DNA of 64,000 nucleotides from Sulfuricella denitrificans skB26 (lineage in GTDB: Bacteria > Pseudomonadota > Gammaproteobacteria > Burkholderiales > Sulfuricellaceae). The DNA lies in NCBI RefSeq assembly GCF_000297055.2, contig NC_022357.1:1426001-1490000 (forward strand). Reading direction: 5' to 3'. The notes under the pieces are model-generated. The model was not told where the DNA came from. It was given only the letters and a program-made list of their open reading frames with translations, and did no database searches. Shown here in pieces: positions 35,661 through 44,296 of the stretch; within the stretch, counting starts at the first letter, position 1, and each line of letters begins with the position of its first letter. A program made the position numbers and the translations under genes.

Positions 35661-36308
35661 ATGCAAGACCTACATGAAACCTGGATCGCAATAAAACTTG
35701 GCGGGATGATCATTCTGCCGTTGTCGTTGCTGGCGATCATCGCCTTGGCCATTATGCTTGAGAAGGCATTTATCTATTGGCGTTATGCCCGTCTTCCACT
35801 TGAGTTGCTCAACCTCGCCGAGACTTATGGCTTTGCCTGGGAAGATCTGGAAAAGAAGCTTTACGGCTTGAATGAACGTCATTACTTCAGGCGGTTTTTC
35901 GAGGTGGTGATCGCCAACCGGAGTCGTCCCGCATGGTGGACCGAATCCCGTGCGGCGGATGAAGCCCAGCTGATTGAAACATCCCTTGCCCGCAGGTTGT
36001 GGGTGCTGGAAACCATCGTTACTGCGGCGCCCTTGCTCGGGCTGATGGGAACTATCGGCGGAATGATGGATGCCTTCAAGATCATCGGCGGCAGCGGCAT
36101 TGTGAATCCCACCGGGGTGACGGGAGGCGTGGCGCAGGCACTCATTGCAACGGCAATCGGCCTGTTGATCGCGCTGATCGCCTTGTTTGGATTCAATTAC
36201 TTCTCTCGTGTGCAATCGCAAACCATGGACGAAATGGAACGCCTCGGCACACGCCTGATCGATCACATCCGTCTGGACCAACAGGGTGACGCCCATGAAG
36301 CTGCGTAA
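35661..36308 (+). CDS. ExbB/TolQ/MotA-family proton channel protein
   Basis: A 215-residue protein with three membrane helices (about residues 15-36, 113-135 and 155-178) and the family motif TAAPLLGLMGTIGGMMDAFKIIGG. It would form, with the ExbD-like protein, a proton-driven motor energising a TonB-like protein. It overlaps the ExbD-like gene by 14 bases. Confidence 0.88.
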   Translation: MQDLHETWIAIKLGGMIILPLSLLAIIALAIMLEKAFIYWRYARLPLELLNLAETYGFAWEDLEKKLYGLNERHYFRRFFEVVIANRSRPAWWTESRAADEAQLIETSLARRLWVLETIVTAAPLLGLMGTIGGMMDAFKIIGGSGIVNPTGVTGGVAQALIATAIGLLIALIALFGFNYFSRVQSQTMDEMERLGTRLIDHIRLDQQGDAHEAA

Positions 36309-36696
36309 ACCCAGGACGTATCGCAAGGGGCGCATCGAAATCATCCCGATGATCGATGTGATGTTCTTTTTGCTGGCGACATTCATGCTGTCTTCGCTTG
36401 CGATGCAGAACCTCGATTCGCTGCAAGTTAATCTGCCCCAGGGGAAAGCCGAAAAGCTCAACGCCGACAAGCCGGTCACCATGACGCTGACAAGCGATAG
36501 CAAAATATTTGTCAACCGGACTCCTGTGACCTTGCAAACCCTGGCCGCCACGCTCGGGCCGTTGCTGAACAATTCGCAACAAAGCGTCGTCGTATCGGCA
36601 GATAACATCACGCCCCAGGGCCTCGTGGTGCAGGCGATGCTGCAGGCACGGGTCGCCGGCGTCAGGCACTTTTTGATAGCAGTAAAACATGAGTGA
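36295..36696 (+). CDS. ExbD/TolR-family protein
   Basis: A 133-residue protein with a single N-terminal membrane helix that carries the essential Asp (RIEIIPMIDVMFFLLATFML) and a periplasmic domain. The ATG at 36295 is preferred to the GTG at 36286. It overlaps the upstream ExbB-like and downstream TonB-like genes. Confidence 0.88.
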   Translation: MKLRKPRTYRKGRIEIIPMIDVMFFLLATFMLSSLAMQNLDSLQVNLPQGKAEKLNADKPVTMTLTSDSKIFVNRTPVTLQTLAATLGPLLNNSQQSVVVSADNITPQGLVVQAMLQARVAGVRHFLIAVKHE

Positions 36697-37561
36697 TGTC
36701 GTAAGCGTGCCAGATTACCGGCCACGGGAAATTCGGCAGGCCGTATGCGGCAATTGCGGCAAGGTCGTGAGCGTAAGGGTGTCCGATTCCAGATCAAGGG
36801 AGATCAGGCTCTGGTGGCCGGTGCCACTGGCGGTCATCCTGTGGCTGGCGATCATCTGGAAATTTGGCGATTTCCTGAGCGCTCCCAATATAGAAAAAGG
36901 AGCTTCTGCACCTATAGAAGCCAGCTTTGTGGAATTGCCTGAAGTGGCACCCAGTAAAAGGTCGGCAGTTCAACCCAAACCCATGCCCAAGCAAGCCCGC
37001 AAGCCCAAGATAAAACCTCGTACTGAAACAGCAGCAGCCAAGTCTGTGAACCAGTCAGATCCGGCGCCCGCACCAAATTCAGCGCCACCGACGGACTTGA
37101 CGGCCTACATTAATGCGGCCAGAGAGCGTCGCCGTGCCGCAGAGACGTCTGCCGAGCGCGAATATGCAGCAGCAAAAGCGAATGAACACGTGCCCTCGGA
37201 AGACGAAATCAGGATGGCAACCGTCATGCGCAATCTCCAGCCACAAGGCACGAACGGGGTGTTTCAAATTATCAGTGTGGGACTTCGGACAGGTAAGTTT
37301 TCGTTTCGTGGCTGGACTAAAGACTATAGCAATTCCCGGCGCGAATTGATCGAAGTCGATGCAGGCCAAAATGGGGATATAGAGCGCGCAATCGTGCGCA
37401 GAATGATTGAACTGATTCGCAAATATTACAAAGGTGATTTTAATTGGGATTCGCAACGCCTGAATCGCGTTGTCATCATGTCTGCACGCGTCGAAGATAA
37501 CTCGGGACTGGAAGATTTTTTGATGCGAGAGTTTTTTGGGGCGGCCTCCGGACCACGCTAA
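36689..37561 (+). CDS. TonB-like protein with cytoplasmic CxxC and atypical C-terminal domain
   Basis: A 290-residue protein. A 44-residue cytoplasmic leader holds C20-x-x-C23 (VCGNCGKVV), then come a membrane helix (about residues 46-66), a Pro/Lys-rich spacer (PKPMPKQARKPKIKPR), a charged helical part, and a C-terminal domain of about 100 residues. That last domain does not show the usual TonB end motif. Position after ExbB and ExbD genes and overall layout argue for an energy transducer; the partner receptor is not in this window. Confidence 0.68.
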   Translation: MSDVVSVPDYRPREIRQAVCGNCGKVVSVRVSDSRSREIRLWWPVPLAVILWLAIIWKFGDFLSAPNIEKGASAPIEASFVELPEVAPSKRSAVQPKPMPKQARKPKIKPRTETAAAKSVNQSDPAPAPNSAPPTDLTAYINAARERRRAAETSAEREYAAAKANEHVPSEDEIRMATVMRNLQPQGTNGVFQIISVGLRTGKFSFRGWTKDYSNSRRELIEVDAGQNGDIERAIVRRMIELIRKYYKGDFNWDSQRLNRVVIMSARVEDNSGLEDFLMREFFGAASGPR

Positions 37562-37645
37562 AGACTGCATCACTCAACGGAATTCATAACAACATATCTC
37601 GAGCTCAACAGGCTCGTATCTGCAAGTACAGAAACGCCCCTCTCC

Positions 37646-37728
37646 TTGTCACAATTGGTTACAAAAAATGGCGGTTTTGACATACCCCATTTACACCACT
37701 GCGGTTAAATACACTTCGCTGCAAAGCA
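37646..37728 (+). promoter_or_regulatory. 83-base upstream element shared with the EF-hand gene (copy 2)
   Basis: The same ordered blocks as at 21729-21811: TTGTCACAAT, GTTACAAAAAA, TGACATA, TTACACCA, GCGGTTAAATA and CTTCGCTGCAAAGCA, in a span of identical length. It ends 25 bases before the Spy-like ATG. Confidence 0.75.
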
Positions 37729-37753
37729 TTATTCATTTCACATGGAGACTCAC

Positions 37754-38218
37754 ATGAAACTTAGCCAGAAAATCGCATTGGCCCTTATCGCCACCATCGG
37801 CATCGGCGCAATGGCCGCATCCTACGCAACCAGCATGGGCATGGGGCCAGGTGGAGGGTGCGCGATGGCGAATAAAAAAATGGCCTTTCCAGCTCAGATA
37901 GACGGACATTTGGACACGATAAAAAAGGATCTGAACATTGGTTCAGATCAAGAGATGGCATGGTCGGAGTTCGCCAAGACGATCAAGCAGCAAAAAACGG
38001 AAATGATGTCTGCGATGCAGGAGCGGATGCAGCCTGTGCCCAGAGTGCAACCGGTTCAATCTGCACCAGACCGAATCGGCGAGCGTATCCAGTTCATGAA
38101 GCAGCGCGTGGCTGGCATGGAAACCGTGGCTGCTGCCATGAAACAGTTGAATGACGTTTTGACGCCGGAGCAGAAGAAAGTATTCAACGGGCATTTCGAC
38201 CAGGTAATGCCGATGTAA
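37754..38218 (+). CDS. Spy/CpxP-like periplasmic protein (LTxxQ motif)
   Basis: A 154-residue protein with a signal peptide (cleavage near SYATS, residue 27), a Met-rich mature start (MGMGPGGGCAMANKKM), a helical body and the LTPEQ motif near the C-terminus. Spy proteins are stress-induced periplasmic chaperones controlled by envelope two-component systems. GGAG lies 8 bases before ATG 37754. The upstream element shared with the EF-hand gene implies control by the OmpR-type system at 21 kb. Confidence 0.78.
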   Translation: MKLSQKIALALIATIGIGAMAASYATSMGMGPGGGCAMANKKMAFPAQIDGHLDTIKKDLNIGSDQEMAWSEFAKTIKQQKTEMMSAMQERMQPVPRVQPVQSAPDRIGERIQFMKQRVAGMETVAAAMKQLNDVLTPEQKKVFNGHFDQVMPM

Positions 38219-38276
38219 TGGTTATGAGCTTGCTCGACCGGCGTTGTTTATCTCATCTTTAACAGGAGTGCTGGAT

Positions 38277-38579
38277 ATGTACAGAAAAAAATTTATGCAG
38301 GCCGCTGCGGTAGCTTTTGGTCTGATCAGCCTGAGCGCAATGGCGGCGCAGGATTTTTCGGGGCTGGGTACGACGGAATTGACGCAACTGAAGCCCAGCG
38401 AGATGGGCGAGGAAGATCGCAATGCTTTTCGAGCCGAAATGCAGAAACGCTCAGCGAATATGAGCGCGGCAGAAAAGGATGAAACGCGCAATCAAATGCG
38501 TGAACAAAAGAAAGGACAGGGAGGCGGACAGGGACGGGGTGGCATGCAAGGCGGTGGAGGAATGAGGATGGGTCACTGA
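38277..38579 (+). CDS. Small exported protein with Gly/Met/Arg-rich tail
   Basis: A 100-residue protein with a signal peptide (MYRKKFMQAAAVAFGLISLSAMAA), a charged helical middle (GEEDRNAFRAEMQKRSANMS) and a Gln/Gly/Met-rich tail. AGGAG lies about 10 bases before the ATG at 38277. It follows the Spy-like gene by 58 bases and is probably co-regulated. No family is firmly recognised. Confidence 0.65.
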   Translation: MYRKKFMQAAAVAFGLISLSAMAAQDFSGLGTTELTQLKPSEMGEEDRNAFRAEMQKRSANMSAAEKDETRNQMREQKKGQGGGQGRGGMQGGGGMRMGH

Positions 38580-38718
38580 GCTCCAGGACTATATCTAACT
38601 CACCGGCATTTCTCGACAAGGTGATGGAAGGTTATCGCCAGGAATTGCCGGTGATCCTTGACCTGAAATAACTGCGGGCAACTACCGATTCAACGCAAAT
38701 TCAAAACACGAGATAACC

Positions 38719-39657
38719 ATGATGAACAAAACTGCCGGCAACAGCCAGGCCACATATTATGCGGACCTTTTCCCAGGCCGGAAAACAATGTTTCCAGCAG
38801 CAAATAATTCCTTGTCAGAAACATCTGGAAGTTCGAAATCAGCCGATCCCGTTGTGTTCATACACATCCCGAAAACGGGTGGAATGACACTCTATTCCAT
38901 GATCAGGGATATTTACAGGCCTTCCGAGTTGCACAAGATCAACCCGGCGATGGAATCTATCGAGAAATACAGGCATCTGCCTCAGGAACGCAAAGAGAAA
39001 TTAAAGGTGATCTACGGTCACATGGATTACCGTGTTAGGGAGTTGCTGCCACCAAACTCCAGATACGTCACGCTAATGCGCAACCCCGTAGAGCGCGTGA
39101 TATCGCATTACCATTACTACAGACGTAACGCCAAAGATCCGCTGCGGGAGCTTGCCATGCGATCGAGTCTGGATGACTGGGTCACGCAATGTAATCTCAA
39201 CGAAATGGACAATGGCCAGACCAGAAGGCTGTCCGGGTCTATGGAGTCCGTGAGGTTTGGAGAATGTTCGGCGGAGATGCTGGAACGGGCCAGACATAAT
39301 GTTCAGCGAAACTTTGCCTTGGTGGGAATCACGGAGCGATTTGACGAAACCTATGGGCTGATGAGCAAATTGTTCGACTGGCCAATAAAGCTCTATCTGC
39401 CGAGGAACGTGGCGCAGCAGAGGTCGAGCATAAAAGAAATTCCCGTTCGGACTATCCGGCTGATCGAGAAATTCAATGCCTTGGACATGGAGCTGTACGA
39501 GCATGCCACGCGGTTGTTTGCAGACAGGCTCGGCCAGACCGATATTGAAAATGAGGTGCGTCTGCTCAAGGAAAAAAGAGATAATCCCTTCATGCTCTGG
39601 GGTGACGTCACCTCGCAATATGCGAAAGAAAAATTGAGAAGATGGCTGAAGGTGTAA
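38719..39657 (+). CDS. Sulfotransferase-family protein
   Basis: A 312-residue protein. The PAPS-binding 5' loop is VVFIHIPKTGGMTLYSMI (about residues 49-66), and the 3'-phosphate site is RYVTLMRNPVERVISHYHYY. Such enzymes transfer sulfate from PAPS to sugars or other acceptors. No sulfate activation or glycan genes are near, so the acceptor is unknown. The 50-residue N-terminal leader is not conserved-looking. Confidence 0.82.
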   Translation: MMNKTAGNSQATYYADLFPGRKTMFPAANNSLSETSGSSKSADPVVFIHIPKTGGMTLYSMIRDIYRPSELHKINPAMESIEKYRHLPQERKEKLKVIYGHMDYRVRELLPPNSRYVTLMRNPVERVISHYHYYRRNAKDPLRELAMRSSLDDWVTQCNLNEMDNGQTRRLSGSMESVRFGECSAEMLERARHNVQRNFALVGITERFDETYGLMSKLFDWPIKLYLPRNVAQQRSSIKEIPVRTIRLIEKFNALDMELYEHATRLFADRLGQTDIENEVRLLKEKRDNPFMLWGDVTSQYAKEKLRRWLKV

Positions 39658-39853
39658 TGGCGACAATCAATATATGAGGAGCCGGATTTGCCCATTCCGA
39701 TATTGGACATTCGCTTTCATGCGGGCTGACTGTGCTGGCTAGGTGGAATGTTGTGAATGAACGATACCTTGCTGCCGACGTTGATAGAGGTGTGCAAGAC
39801 GTAGCTTGAGTTTGTGGATGGTAGAATTGGGCTATTTGCGTCCAAGACTGGAA

Positions 39854-41167
39854 ATGTTCACCGCCATCCTGATTTTTGCTGCCACCCTAGCCTTGGTGGT
39901 CTGGAAGCCGAGAGACCTCGGCATTGGCTGGAGCGCCCTGCTCGGAGCGGTGGTTGCGCTGGCAGCCGGCGTAATTTCGCTCGCCGATGTGCCGGTAGTG
40001 TGGGGCATCGTGTGGGATGCCACTTTTACTTTCATTGCTCTGATCGTCATTTCCCTGATCCTCGATGCCGCCGGGTTTTTCGAGTGGGCGGCGCTGCATG
40101 TGGCGCGCTGGGGCAGGGGTTACGGCCATTGGCTGTTTCTGCTGATCGTGCTGCTGACGGCGGTGGTGGCGGCGATTTTCGCCAACGATGGCGCAGTGCT
40201 GATCCTGACGCCGCTGGTGCTGGAGATGCTGCACGCACTGCGCTTTCGGCCTGCCGCCGCGCTCGCTTTCGTTTTCGCGGTCGGCTTCATGGCAGATGCG
40301 GCGAGCCTGCCGCTGATGATCTCCAACCTCACCAACATCATTGTCGCCAACTATTTTGGCATTTCCTTCGCCGATTACGCGGCGGTGATGGCGCCGGTGA
40401 ACGTGCTGGCGGTTCTGGCCTCGCTGGCCGTGCTGTGGCTGTTCTTCCGCAAGGATCTGCCGCCGCGCTTCGAAGTCTCGGCTTTACCGGACCCGGCCTC
40501 GGGTATCCACGACATTTTTGTTTTCAAGGCAGGCTGGGTGGTGCTGGCATTGCTGATGGCGGGCTATTTCGCCGCCCGTCCTCTTGGTCTGCCGGTCTCG
40601 GTCGTGGCCGGGGCTGCAGCCCTGCTGCTGGTGCTGGCGGCGCTGCGCGAACATTTTATCCGCAAGCAGCCCAACTCAGTCATCCCGGTGTTGACCCTGC
40701 TGCGTGAGGCGCCCTGGCAGATCGTGCTGTTTTCGCTGGGCATGTATCTGGTGGTGTTCGGCTTGCGCAATCAGGGGTTCACCGCCGAACTGGGGGGTAT
40801 TCTGGAATGGCTGGATGGCCAGGGATTCTGGGCAGCCACTCTGGGTGCGGGATTCCTGTTTGCCTTGCTGTCGGCCGTGATGAACAACCTGCCGACGGTG
40901 ATGGTGGCCAGCCTGGCTATCCACGACACCCATCTTTCCGCACTGACGCGGGAGGCAATGATCTACGCTAACGTGATCGGCTGCAATCTGGGGCCGAAGA
41001 TGACGCCGTTGGGCAGCCTGGCCACCCTGTTGTGGCTGCACGTGCTGGAAACTCGCGGTATCCGGATAGGCTGGGGCCAGTATTGCCGCGTTGGGGTCGT
41101 GTTGACGCTGCCTGTATTGCTCGTCACTTTGCTCGGACTAACAGCTTGGCTTATGATGCTGCGATGA
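39854..41167 (+). CDS. arsB: Arsenite/antimonite efflux permease ArsB
   Basis: A 437-residue protein closely following the E. coli ArsB sequence throughout: KPRDLGIGWSALLGAVVAL, GFFEWAALHVARWGRG, FANDGAVLILTPLV, SLPLMISNLTNIIVANYFG and NVIGCNLGPKMTPLGSLATL. About 12 membrane helices. The ATG at 39854 aligns with the known ArsB start; in-frame TTG 39806 and ATG 39818 would add an atypical leader. No arsR, arsC or arsA is next to it. Fluoride resistance genes follow. Confidence 0.9.
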   Translation: MFTAILIFAATLALVVWKPRDLGIGWSALLGAVVALAAGVISLADVPVVWGIVWDATFTFIALIVISLILDAAGFFEWAALHVARWGRGYGHWLFLLIVLLTAVVAAIFANDGAVLILTPLVLEMLHALRFRPAAALAFVFAVGFMADAASLPLMISNLTNIIVANYFGISFADYAAVMAPVNVLAVLASLAVLWLFFRKDLPPRFEVSALPDPASGIHDIFVFKAGWVVLALLMAGYFAARPLGLPVSVVAGAAALLLVLAALREHFIRKQPNSVIPVLTLLREAPWQIVLFSLGMYLVVFGLRNQGFTAELGGILEWLDGQGFWAATLGAGFLFALLSAVMNNLPTVMVASLAIHDTHLSALTREAMIYANVIGCNLGPKMTPLGSLATLLWLHVLETRGIRIGWGQYCRVGVVLTLPVLLVTLLGLTAWLMMLR

Positions 41168-41189
41168 AAGCAATCATGAAAGACGTGCA

Positions 41190-41573
41190 ATGAGTTTCTA
41201 CGGCTTGCTCGCCGTTGGTGCCGGCGCGATGGTGGGCGCCTGGCTGCGTTGGTGGTTCGGCCTCCTGTGGAATCCGGTGTTTCCCACGCTGCCGCTGGGC
41301 ACGCTGGCTGCGAATCTGGTGGGTGGCTACCTGATGGGACTGGCAATGGCGATGTTCGCCGACCATCCCGGCCTGCCGCCGGAAGCGCGGCTGCTGATCG
41401 CCACCGGCTTTCTCGGCGGACTGACCACTTTTTCCACCTTCTCGGGCGAGACCGTGACGCTGTTGCTGCGCGCCCAGTATGCCTGGGGTGCGGCCATTGT
41501 CGGGGCACACGTAGCCGGCTCGCTGGTCGCGACTATACTGGGCATATGGACTGTAAAACTTTTGAAAGGGTAA
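41190..41573 (+). CDS. crcB: Fluoride ion channel CrcB/Fluc
   Basis: A 127-residue protein with four membrane helices and the family signatures PLGTLAANLVGGYLMG and ATGFLGGLTTFSTFSGE. It exports fluoride as a dual-topology dimer. It lies between arsB (22 bases) and a DUF190 gene (4 bases), in a probable anion-resistance operon. No fluoride riboswitch could be seen upstream. Confidence 0.93.
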   Translation: MSFYGLLAVGAGAMVGAWLRWWFGLLWNPVFPTLPLGTLAANLVGGYLMGLAMAMFADHPGLPPEARLLIATGFLGGLTTFSTFSGETVTLLLRAQYAWGAAIVGAHVAGSLVATILGIWTVKLLKG

Positions 41574-41577
41574 GACC

Positions 41578-41892
41578 ATGCAAGGAATCTGCCTGAAATT
41601 GTTTGTCAGCGAATCGCGGTTGCACAACAGTATGCTGCTTTATGAATGGTTGCTCGAACAGGCCAAAATAATGGGTATTCTGGGCGGCACGGCATTCCGG
41701 GCAATTGCCGGTTTCGGGCGCTCCGGTCGCCTGCATGAGGACGCTTTCTTCGAACTTGCCGGCGAATTGCCGGTTGAAATCGAATTCATGGTCAGCGAGG
41801 AGCAGTCAGAGCGCTTGCTGGAACTGCTCAAGTCAGAAAATTTGCGGCTGTTTTACGCTAAATTGCCGGCCGAATATGGAGTAAGCGCTTGA
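41578..41892 (+). CDS. DUF190 family protein
   Basis: A 104-residue soluble protein with the DUF190 pattern (GICLKLFVSESRLHNSMLLYEWLLEQAK, GGTAFRAIAGFGRSGRLHED). The family, which has a PII-like fold, is often encoded beside crcB, as here. Its biochemical role is not established. Confidence 0.85.
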   Translation: MQGICLKLFVSESRLHNSMLLYEWLLEQAKIMGILGGTAFRAIAGFGRSGRLHEDAFFELAGELPVEIEFMVSEEQSERLLELLKSENLRLFYAKLPAEYGVSA

Positions 41893-41896
41893 CCCG

Positions 41897-42652
41897 ATGA
41901 GCGTTGCCGAGCAGTTCGTCCTTTTTCTCGCTTCCTTTATCGCCAACTGGTTTTCCGCCCTTTCCGGCGGCGGAGCCGGCTTGATCCAGTTCCCCATGCT
42001 GATTTTTCTCGGCCTGCCGTTCGGCGTGGCGCTGGCTACGCACAAGGTGGCGAGCGTCGCATTGGGGCTCGGTGCGACCATTCGTCACTGGCGTGAAAGC
42101 CATCTGGAAAGACGCTTCTCCCTGATTATTCTGAGTGCGGGCTTGCCTGGCGTGGTGCTGGGGGCGAACACTATTCTCAAGATCCCGGCGCACTATGCGC
42201 AGTTGGCGCTGGGGTTTCTAACCCTGGGGCTGGGGCTGTATTCCGTATTCAAGCCTGAACTGGGCATGGAACACATGCCTAGAAACCGCGAGGGACGCGC
42301 CCTTGCGACTGGCGTTGTGGGCCTGTTCGTGGTCGGCTTCCTCAACGGCTCGATCACTTCCGGCACCGGGCTGTTTCTCACCATGTGGCTGATCCGTCAT
42401 TTCGGCCTCGACTACAAGCGCGCCGTGGCCTATACCCTAGTGCTGTGCGGTCTGGTGTGGAACGGAACAGGGGCGATTGTTCTGGGGTTGATCGGCACTA
42501 TCGCCTGGGGCTGGATGCCGGCGCTGCTGGCGGGCTCTTTAATAGGCGGCTATGTCGGTAGCCATTACGCGATCAAGAAGGGCAACCGCTGGATCAAGCG
42601 GGCCTTCGAAATCGTGACTATCCTGATCGGCTTGAAGCTCATCGTGAGTTGA
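41897..42652 (+). CDS. TauE/SafE-family membrane transporter
   Basis: A 251-residue protein with about eight helices and the family pattern NWFSALSGGGAGLIQFPMLIFLGLP in the first half and VGFLNGSITSGTGLFLTMWL in the second. It starts four bases after the DUF190 stop, so it probably belongs to the arsB-crcB operon. The transported anion is unknown. Confidence 0.83.
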   Translation: MSVAEQFVLFLASFIANWFSALSGGGAGLIQFPMLIFLGLPFGVALATHKVASVALGLGATIRHWRESHLERRFSLIILSAGLPGVVLGANTILKIPAHYAQLALGFLTLGLGLYSVFKPELGMEHMPRNREGRALATGVVGLFVVGFLNGSITSGTGLFLTMWLIRHFGLDYKRAVAYTLVLCGLVWNGTGAIVLGLIGTIAWGWMPALLAGSLIGGYVGSHYAIKKGNRWIKRAFEIVTILIGLKLIVS

Positions 42653-42670
42653 CAAAAGTCAAAGTTGCTT

Positions 42671-42704
42671 TATTCTTCCGCTCACTTATAAGTAAGGAAG
42701 AATA
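42671..42704 (+). promoter_or_regulatory. Hairpin covering the ribosome site of the Aer-like gene
   Basis: TATTCTTCC (42671-42679) pairs perfectly over nine bases with GGAAGAATA (42696-42704). The right arm contains the ribosome site GGAAG and the A of the ATG. In RNA this would hide the start; it could be a temperature-sensitive or other translation switch. Confidence 0.5.
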
Positions 42705-44296
42705 TGAAAACCAATTTACCCGTTACCGGCATCGAAAAATCATTCAAACACGGTTCGATTGTTACCAAGACGGACCCCAAGGGCGTCATTACCTACGCGA
42801 ATGACGGGTTTTTGGAGATGAGCGGCTTCTCGCGCGAGGAATTGATCGGAAAGAGTCACAATGTGGTGCGCCATCCTGATATGCCGCCTGCAGCTTTCGC
42901 CGATTTGTGGGCGACCGTCAAGCGGGGCGAGCCATGGCGCGGTATAGTCAAGAATCGCTGCAAGAACGGCGACCATTACTGGGTCGACGCCTTTGTCGTG
43001 CCGATTCGCAATAAGGGACAAGTGACTGGCTTCATGTCGGTGCGCACCCCCCCCAGCAGCGAGCAAATCGCGGCTGCAGAACAGCTTTACAGCAAAGTGA
43101 ATAAAGGCAGTGCGTTGCCCGGGAGAGGATGGGGCCAGCGCTTGACGATCCGGGGCGCAGTTTTGTCTCTGTCCGGCATTCTGGGTGGCGCCCTGGTGGG
43201 AAGCGTGGCGCTCGGACAGGCAGGACTGCATACCGCCAACCTAGTGTTTGCTGGCGTGGCGCTGGTTCTGGCGCTCGCAATATTGGTCAAAATGCTGGGG
43301 GCTATGGGGAGCGGATTCGGCCAGGCGTATCAGGTATTCGAGAAGATCGCCGAGGGTGACCTGACTACCCGGCTGGAAATAGGAGGGGCAAGCGAGTTTG
43401 GCCGCGTTCAGACCTTGCTGGCCTACATGCAGGTGCACCTCAAGGTCATTTTGGATGAGGTTGCCGTGGCCTCGACGTCGGTGACATCGCGTACTGGCTA
43501 CTTGCGTGAAGAAGTCGAGCAGATGTCGACCCGCTTTAATACTCAGTCTGACCGGGTCATGCAAGTTTCTGCGGCAATGGAGGAAATGAGCGTATCGATC
43601 CGCGAGGTGGCGGAAGGCGCTAAAGGCTCGGCGCAGGCTGCTGCCCAGACCCATGAGATTGTGGAGGATGGCAATGGCAAGATGGCTCAGAGTATGGATT
43701 CCTCCACGCGGGTGGTGGCGGCGGTGAAATCCTCAGGGGCAACCATCGGAGAACTCAATCAGTCGATCCAGAAGATTGGTGACATCACCAAGGTGATCAA
43801 GGAAATTGCCGATCAGACCAATTTGCTGGCGCTCAACGCGGCGATCGAAGCTGCGCGGGCGGGAGAGCAGGGGCGGGGCTTTGCCGTGGTGGCGGACGAG
43901 GTGCGCAAATTGGCCGAGCGTACTACCTCCAGCACTGCCGATATCGCACAGATGATCAATGAAATCCGCACGACCACTGGCGCTGCAGTGCAATCCATGG
44001 ACAGGGCGGCTCAGGAAGTGGAGCAGGGACGCGACATGATCGTGGCAAGCAGCACCAGTCTGCGTGAAATCATGCATTCTTCCGACAAGGTGATGGAAAT
44101 GGCGCAACATATTGCCAGCGCGGCTGACGAACAGTCTGTCGCTAGCGAGGAGGTGGCCAACAACATGGAAAAAATATCATTGCTGGCGGATGAAGGTAAT
44201 TCCAGCATCCGGATGATTGAGCACAGCACCGAGGATCTAGCTCGGGTGGCGCAGGATTTGCAGGAACTGGTGCATCACTTTGACGGTGGGCGTTAA
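42704..44296 (+). CDS. PAS-containing methyl-accepting chemotaxis protein (Aer-like)
   Basis: A 530-residue receptor. The PAS domain covers residues 15-115 ([40 protein letters not shown] is a hallmark of Aer-type redox PAS). Two membrane helices lie close together (about 157-178 and 182-202), followed by a HAMP-like part and the signalling hairpin with the conserved tip [41 protein letters not shown]. It would report redox or oxygen status, probably via FAD, to CheA/CheW encoded elsewhere. Confidence 0.9.
   Translation: MKTNLPVTGIEKSFKHGSIVTKTDPKGVITYANDGFLEMSGFSREELIGKSHNVVRHPDMPPAAFADLWATVKRGEPWRGIVKNRCKNGDHYWVDAFVVPIRNKGQVTGFMSVRTPPSSEQIAAAEQLYSKVNKGSALPGRGWGQRLTIRGAVLSLSGILGGALVGSVALGQAGLHTANLVFAGVALVLALAILVKMLGAMGSGFGQAYQVFEKIAEGDLTTRLEIGGASEFGRVQTLLAYMQVHLKVILDEVAVASTSVTSRTGYLREEVEQMSTRFNTQSDRVMQVSAAMEEMSVSIREVAEGAKGSAQAAAQTHEIVEDGNGKMAQSMDSSTRVVAAVKSSGATIGELNQSIQKIGDITKVIKEIADQTNLLALNAAIEAARAGEQGRGFAVVADEVRKLAERTTSSTADIAQMINEIRTTTGAAVQSMDRAAQEVEQGRDMIVASSTSLREIMHSSDKVMEMAQHIASAADEQSVASEEVANNMEKISLLADEGNSSIRMIEHSTEDLARVAQDLQELVHHFDGGR

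Noticed and set aside
38580-38718. Short frame ending FLDKVMEGYRQELPVILDLK before the sulfotransferase gene
   Set aside because: It could be the end of a lost gene, but it is too short to assign and lacks a start.
39658-39853. Fluoride riboswitch before the arsB-crcB operon
   Set aside because: The conserved core of that riboswitch could not be recognised in this leader.
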